From: an uncultured Chloroflexota bacterium
GTDB taxonomy: Bacteria > Chloroflexota > Dehalococcoidia > Dehalococcoidales > RBG-16-60-22
Reading direction: 5' to 3'
DNA length: 7,217 bases
Assembly: GCA_903915565.1 (NCBI GenBank)
Contig: CAIWTG010000015.1
Location: 1 to 7,217 of the forward strand
Shown here: piece by piece, positions 6,338 through 7,217 of the stretch
Position numbering within the stretch: position 1 is the stretch's first letter
How the letters are laid out: each line of letters starts with the position of its first letter
The notes under the pieces: generated by a model
The model's input: the letters and a program-made list of their open reading frames with translations, nothing else
Told to the model about the DNA's origin: nothing
Databases searched by the model: none
Made by a program: the position numbers and the translations under genes

Positions 6338-6375
6338 AGGGGTGTAGCTCAGTTGGTAGAGCAGCGGTCTCCAAA
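6338..6375 (+). pseudogene. tRNA-Trp (CCA) 5' half, cut at the anticodon loop
   Basis: The sequence reads as a normal tRNA from position 1 to 38: acceptor arm AGGGGTG (6338-6344), U8, D-arm AGCTCAGTTGGTAGAGC, anticodon stem GCGGT (6364-6368) and loop CTCCAAA with anticodon CCA (6371-6373). The next five bases, TTCTG, cannot pair with GCGGT, where ACCGC is needed. No T-arm, TTCGA-type loop or CACCCCT acceptor half follows within the window. A short GGGTTGGG at 6380-6387 resembles the expected variable region but may be chance. The gene is therefore truncated and not functional. Confidence 0.85.
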
Positions 6376-6473
6376 TTCTGGGTTGGGTATATCAATCTGT
6401 CATTCTGATTATAGAAAAGGTTACCGAAGAAAAAGTACTCATTATAGATGTGGAGGATTACCATGGTAACTAA
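6376..6473 (+). pseudogene. Possible 3' remnant of a HigB-like toxin gene
   Basis: One frame stays open from the tRNA break to TAA at 6471 and ends EKVLIIDVEDYHGN, overlapping the start of the HigA-type gene by 11 bases. HigB toxins usually lie directly upstream of higA and commonly end in a DVEIVDYH-like sequence, which this partly resembles. Only about 30 codons remain, and they begin at the tRNA junction. The resemblance is short and could be coincidence. Confidence 0.3.
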
Positions 6474-6759
6474 CATAACTAAAACTGATGCTTACTCCGA
6501 CGTTGCTATCCCTCCGGGTGAGTATCTTGCGGAGGAGATTGAAGCAAGAAGTATCTCTCAAAAAGAACTGTCCAAACGAATGGGACGGCCGCTTAACGCA
6601 ATCAATGAAATAATCAATGGGAAAAAGTCGATTACCGCTGAGACCGCTTTGCAGCTTGAGGAAGTAATACCGGAAATTCCGGCAAGGTTCTGGCTGAATA
6701 TGGAAACTGACTACCAGCTTACTAGAGCATTAGAAAATAAGCGAACCAAAGCTTCCTAG
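6463..6759 (+). CDS. higA: HigA-type antitoxin / XRE-family helix-turn-helix protein
   Basis: This 98-residue DNA-binding protein matches the HigA/VapI antitoxin pattern: IPPGEYLAEEIEARSIS (16-32) and the helix-turn-helix ISQKELSKRMGRPLNAINEI (31-50). These are followed by INGKKSITAETALQLEEV (51-68) and PARFWLNMETDYQLTRA (73-89). HigA proteins bind a HigB mRNA-cleaving toxin and repress their operon. The length equals the stand-alone antitoxins. Similar N-termini also occur in longer proteins with an ImmA/IrrE protease domain, which this one lacks. ATG 6463 was chosen because GGAGG (6452-6456) is 6 bases upstream; the ATG at 6448 precedes that site. No intact toxin gene is adjacent, so it appears to be an orphan. 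It ends 21 bases before the decayed TOTE-like gene. Confidence 0.85.
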   Translation: MVTNITKTDAYSDVAIPPGEYLAEEIEARSISQKELSKRMGRPLNAINEIINGKKSITAETALQLEEVIPEIPARFWLNMETDYQLTRALENKRTKAS

Positions 6760-6780
6760 CGGTTTTTTCAGTGAGCGAAC

Positions 6781-7217
6781 ATGGTTATTAGTGGTGGCGA
6801 TGAACTCGAACGACTGCGCCATGAGTTAAAGAAGATCACTGCTGAGCGAGATCGCCTTTTTGGTCGAAAATCGTTTCCTCATTCAAGCAGCTCAAAATGG
6901 GCATGAGCATCACCACAACGTAATCAGCAATCCGCAGGCTCCCATTTTGTATTCTGATATAGACGAGGTTCATCATTCATCCATTAATAATGAATCTTCA
7001 TTTTCTGAAAAAATAAGTTTATATCGCTCGTTGTTCCGCGGACGGGAAGATGTATAGCCAAGTTTTAGCAGAGTAAGCAAACGCTTAAGACTGGTTACAC
7101 ACTGGTATGCTTAAACGAGTGGAATCCAGCTTTATGCCAAAAACCCGCAGCAAAATGTAGTGCCTGCCTAAATCTTGAGTTGGCTCCACTAACCGATAAA
7201 GTAATTGAGAATCACCT
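6781..7217 (+). pseudogene. N-terminal part of a TOTE conflict-system primase/helicase-like gene, with frame breaks
   Basis: Three frames together give one recognisable protein start. Frame 1 (ATG 6781) reads a coiled coil, ELERLRHELKKITAERDRL. At the five-T run 6857-6861 it must drop one T to continue as LVENRFLIQAAQNG. It then passes a His/Ser-rich linker to SEKISLYRSLFRGREDV. One base is missing near 7055 (V-Y-A), and the third frame continues AKF-stop-QSKQTLKTGY, then CLNEWNPALCQKPAAKCSAC and LAPLTDKVIENH, up to the window edge. FRSLFRGREDVYA.RW, GY.P.C.NEW, C.KP..KC..C and PLTD.VI..H are, from memory, the opening motifs of the archaeo-eukaryotic-primase domain of TOTE conflict proteins, which continue into helicase and nuclease domains. 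The TAG at 7066 replaces the expected Trp. There are thus two frameshifts and one stop in 437 bases. A real pseudogene is likely, but read errors are possible. Confidence 0.72.

Noticed and set aside
6735..6777. Terminator after the HigA-type gene (GGTTTTTT)
   Set aside because: The T-run is preceded only by a 4-bp AACC/GGTT pairing with a large interior; no stable GC-rich stem is present.
6338..7217. Intron in the tRNA-Trp anticodon loop
   Set aside because: No 3' half with an ACCGC arm, T-loop or CACCCCT acceptor strand is found downstream, and the following DNA is protein-coding. An intron with its 3' exon beyond 7217 would be unusually long.
1..7217. CRISPR array, insertion-sequence ends or long repeats
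   Set aside because: No regularly spaced direct repeats, transposase-like frames or terminal inverted repeats were seen on either strand.

Overview
The window is bacterial. Most of it (about 1-4850) is a de novo pyrimidine biosynthesis operon on the minus strand. The rest (about 4860-7217) is an AT-richer accessory stretch of toxin-antitoxin-like genes, a broken tRNA and a decayed conflict-system gene. The host may be an uncultured Chloroflexota (Dehalococcoidia-like) or another lineage that uses PyrR attenuation. That placement is a low-confidence inference from protein style and gene content, not something the sequence proves.

Pyrimidine operon, read right to left: a sigma70-type promoter (4819-4848), a PyrR-binding leader with antiterminator and terminator (4694-4785), pyrR (4693-4112), pyrB (4115-2718), pyrC (2715-1414), an unrecognised membrane-anchored protein (1409-693) and pyrK (672 to beyond base 1). 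The genes overlap or sit 2-20 bases apart, so they should be co-transcribed and partly translationally coupled. PyrR should bind the leader RNA when UMP is plentiful and cause termination just before its own start codon. The terminator's 3' arm is also the only good Shine-Dalgarno for pyrR, so the hairpin could block translation too. PyrB and PyrC make carbamoyl-aspartate and dihydroorotate. PyrK would pass electrons from dihydroorotate oxidation to NAD+ together with a PyrD encoded outside the window.

pyrB stands out in two ways. It has an in-frame TGA at codon 110, where the family has a conserved glycine. It also carries a C-terminal extension made of a PyrI-type four-cysteine zinc ribbon and a degenerate Ada-like tail without cysteines.

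Accessory region: a HicA-like toxin gene (plus strand, 5057-5304) frameshifted at a 7-base motif, lying tail to tail with a HicB-like antitoxin gene (minus, 5624-5307); a GNAT acetyltransferase (minus, 6253-5765); a tRNA-Trp(CCA) gene that keeps its promoter and 5' half but ends at the anticodon loop (6338-6375); a HigA-type antitoxin (6463-6759), possibly preceded by the tail of its toxin gene; and the start of a gene resembling TOTE conflict-system primase/helicase proteins (6781 to the window end) with two frameshifts and one stop. Such a cluster of broken genes beside a cut tRNA suggests a degraded mobile or defence island, though sequencing or assembly error must be excluded.
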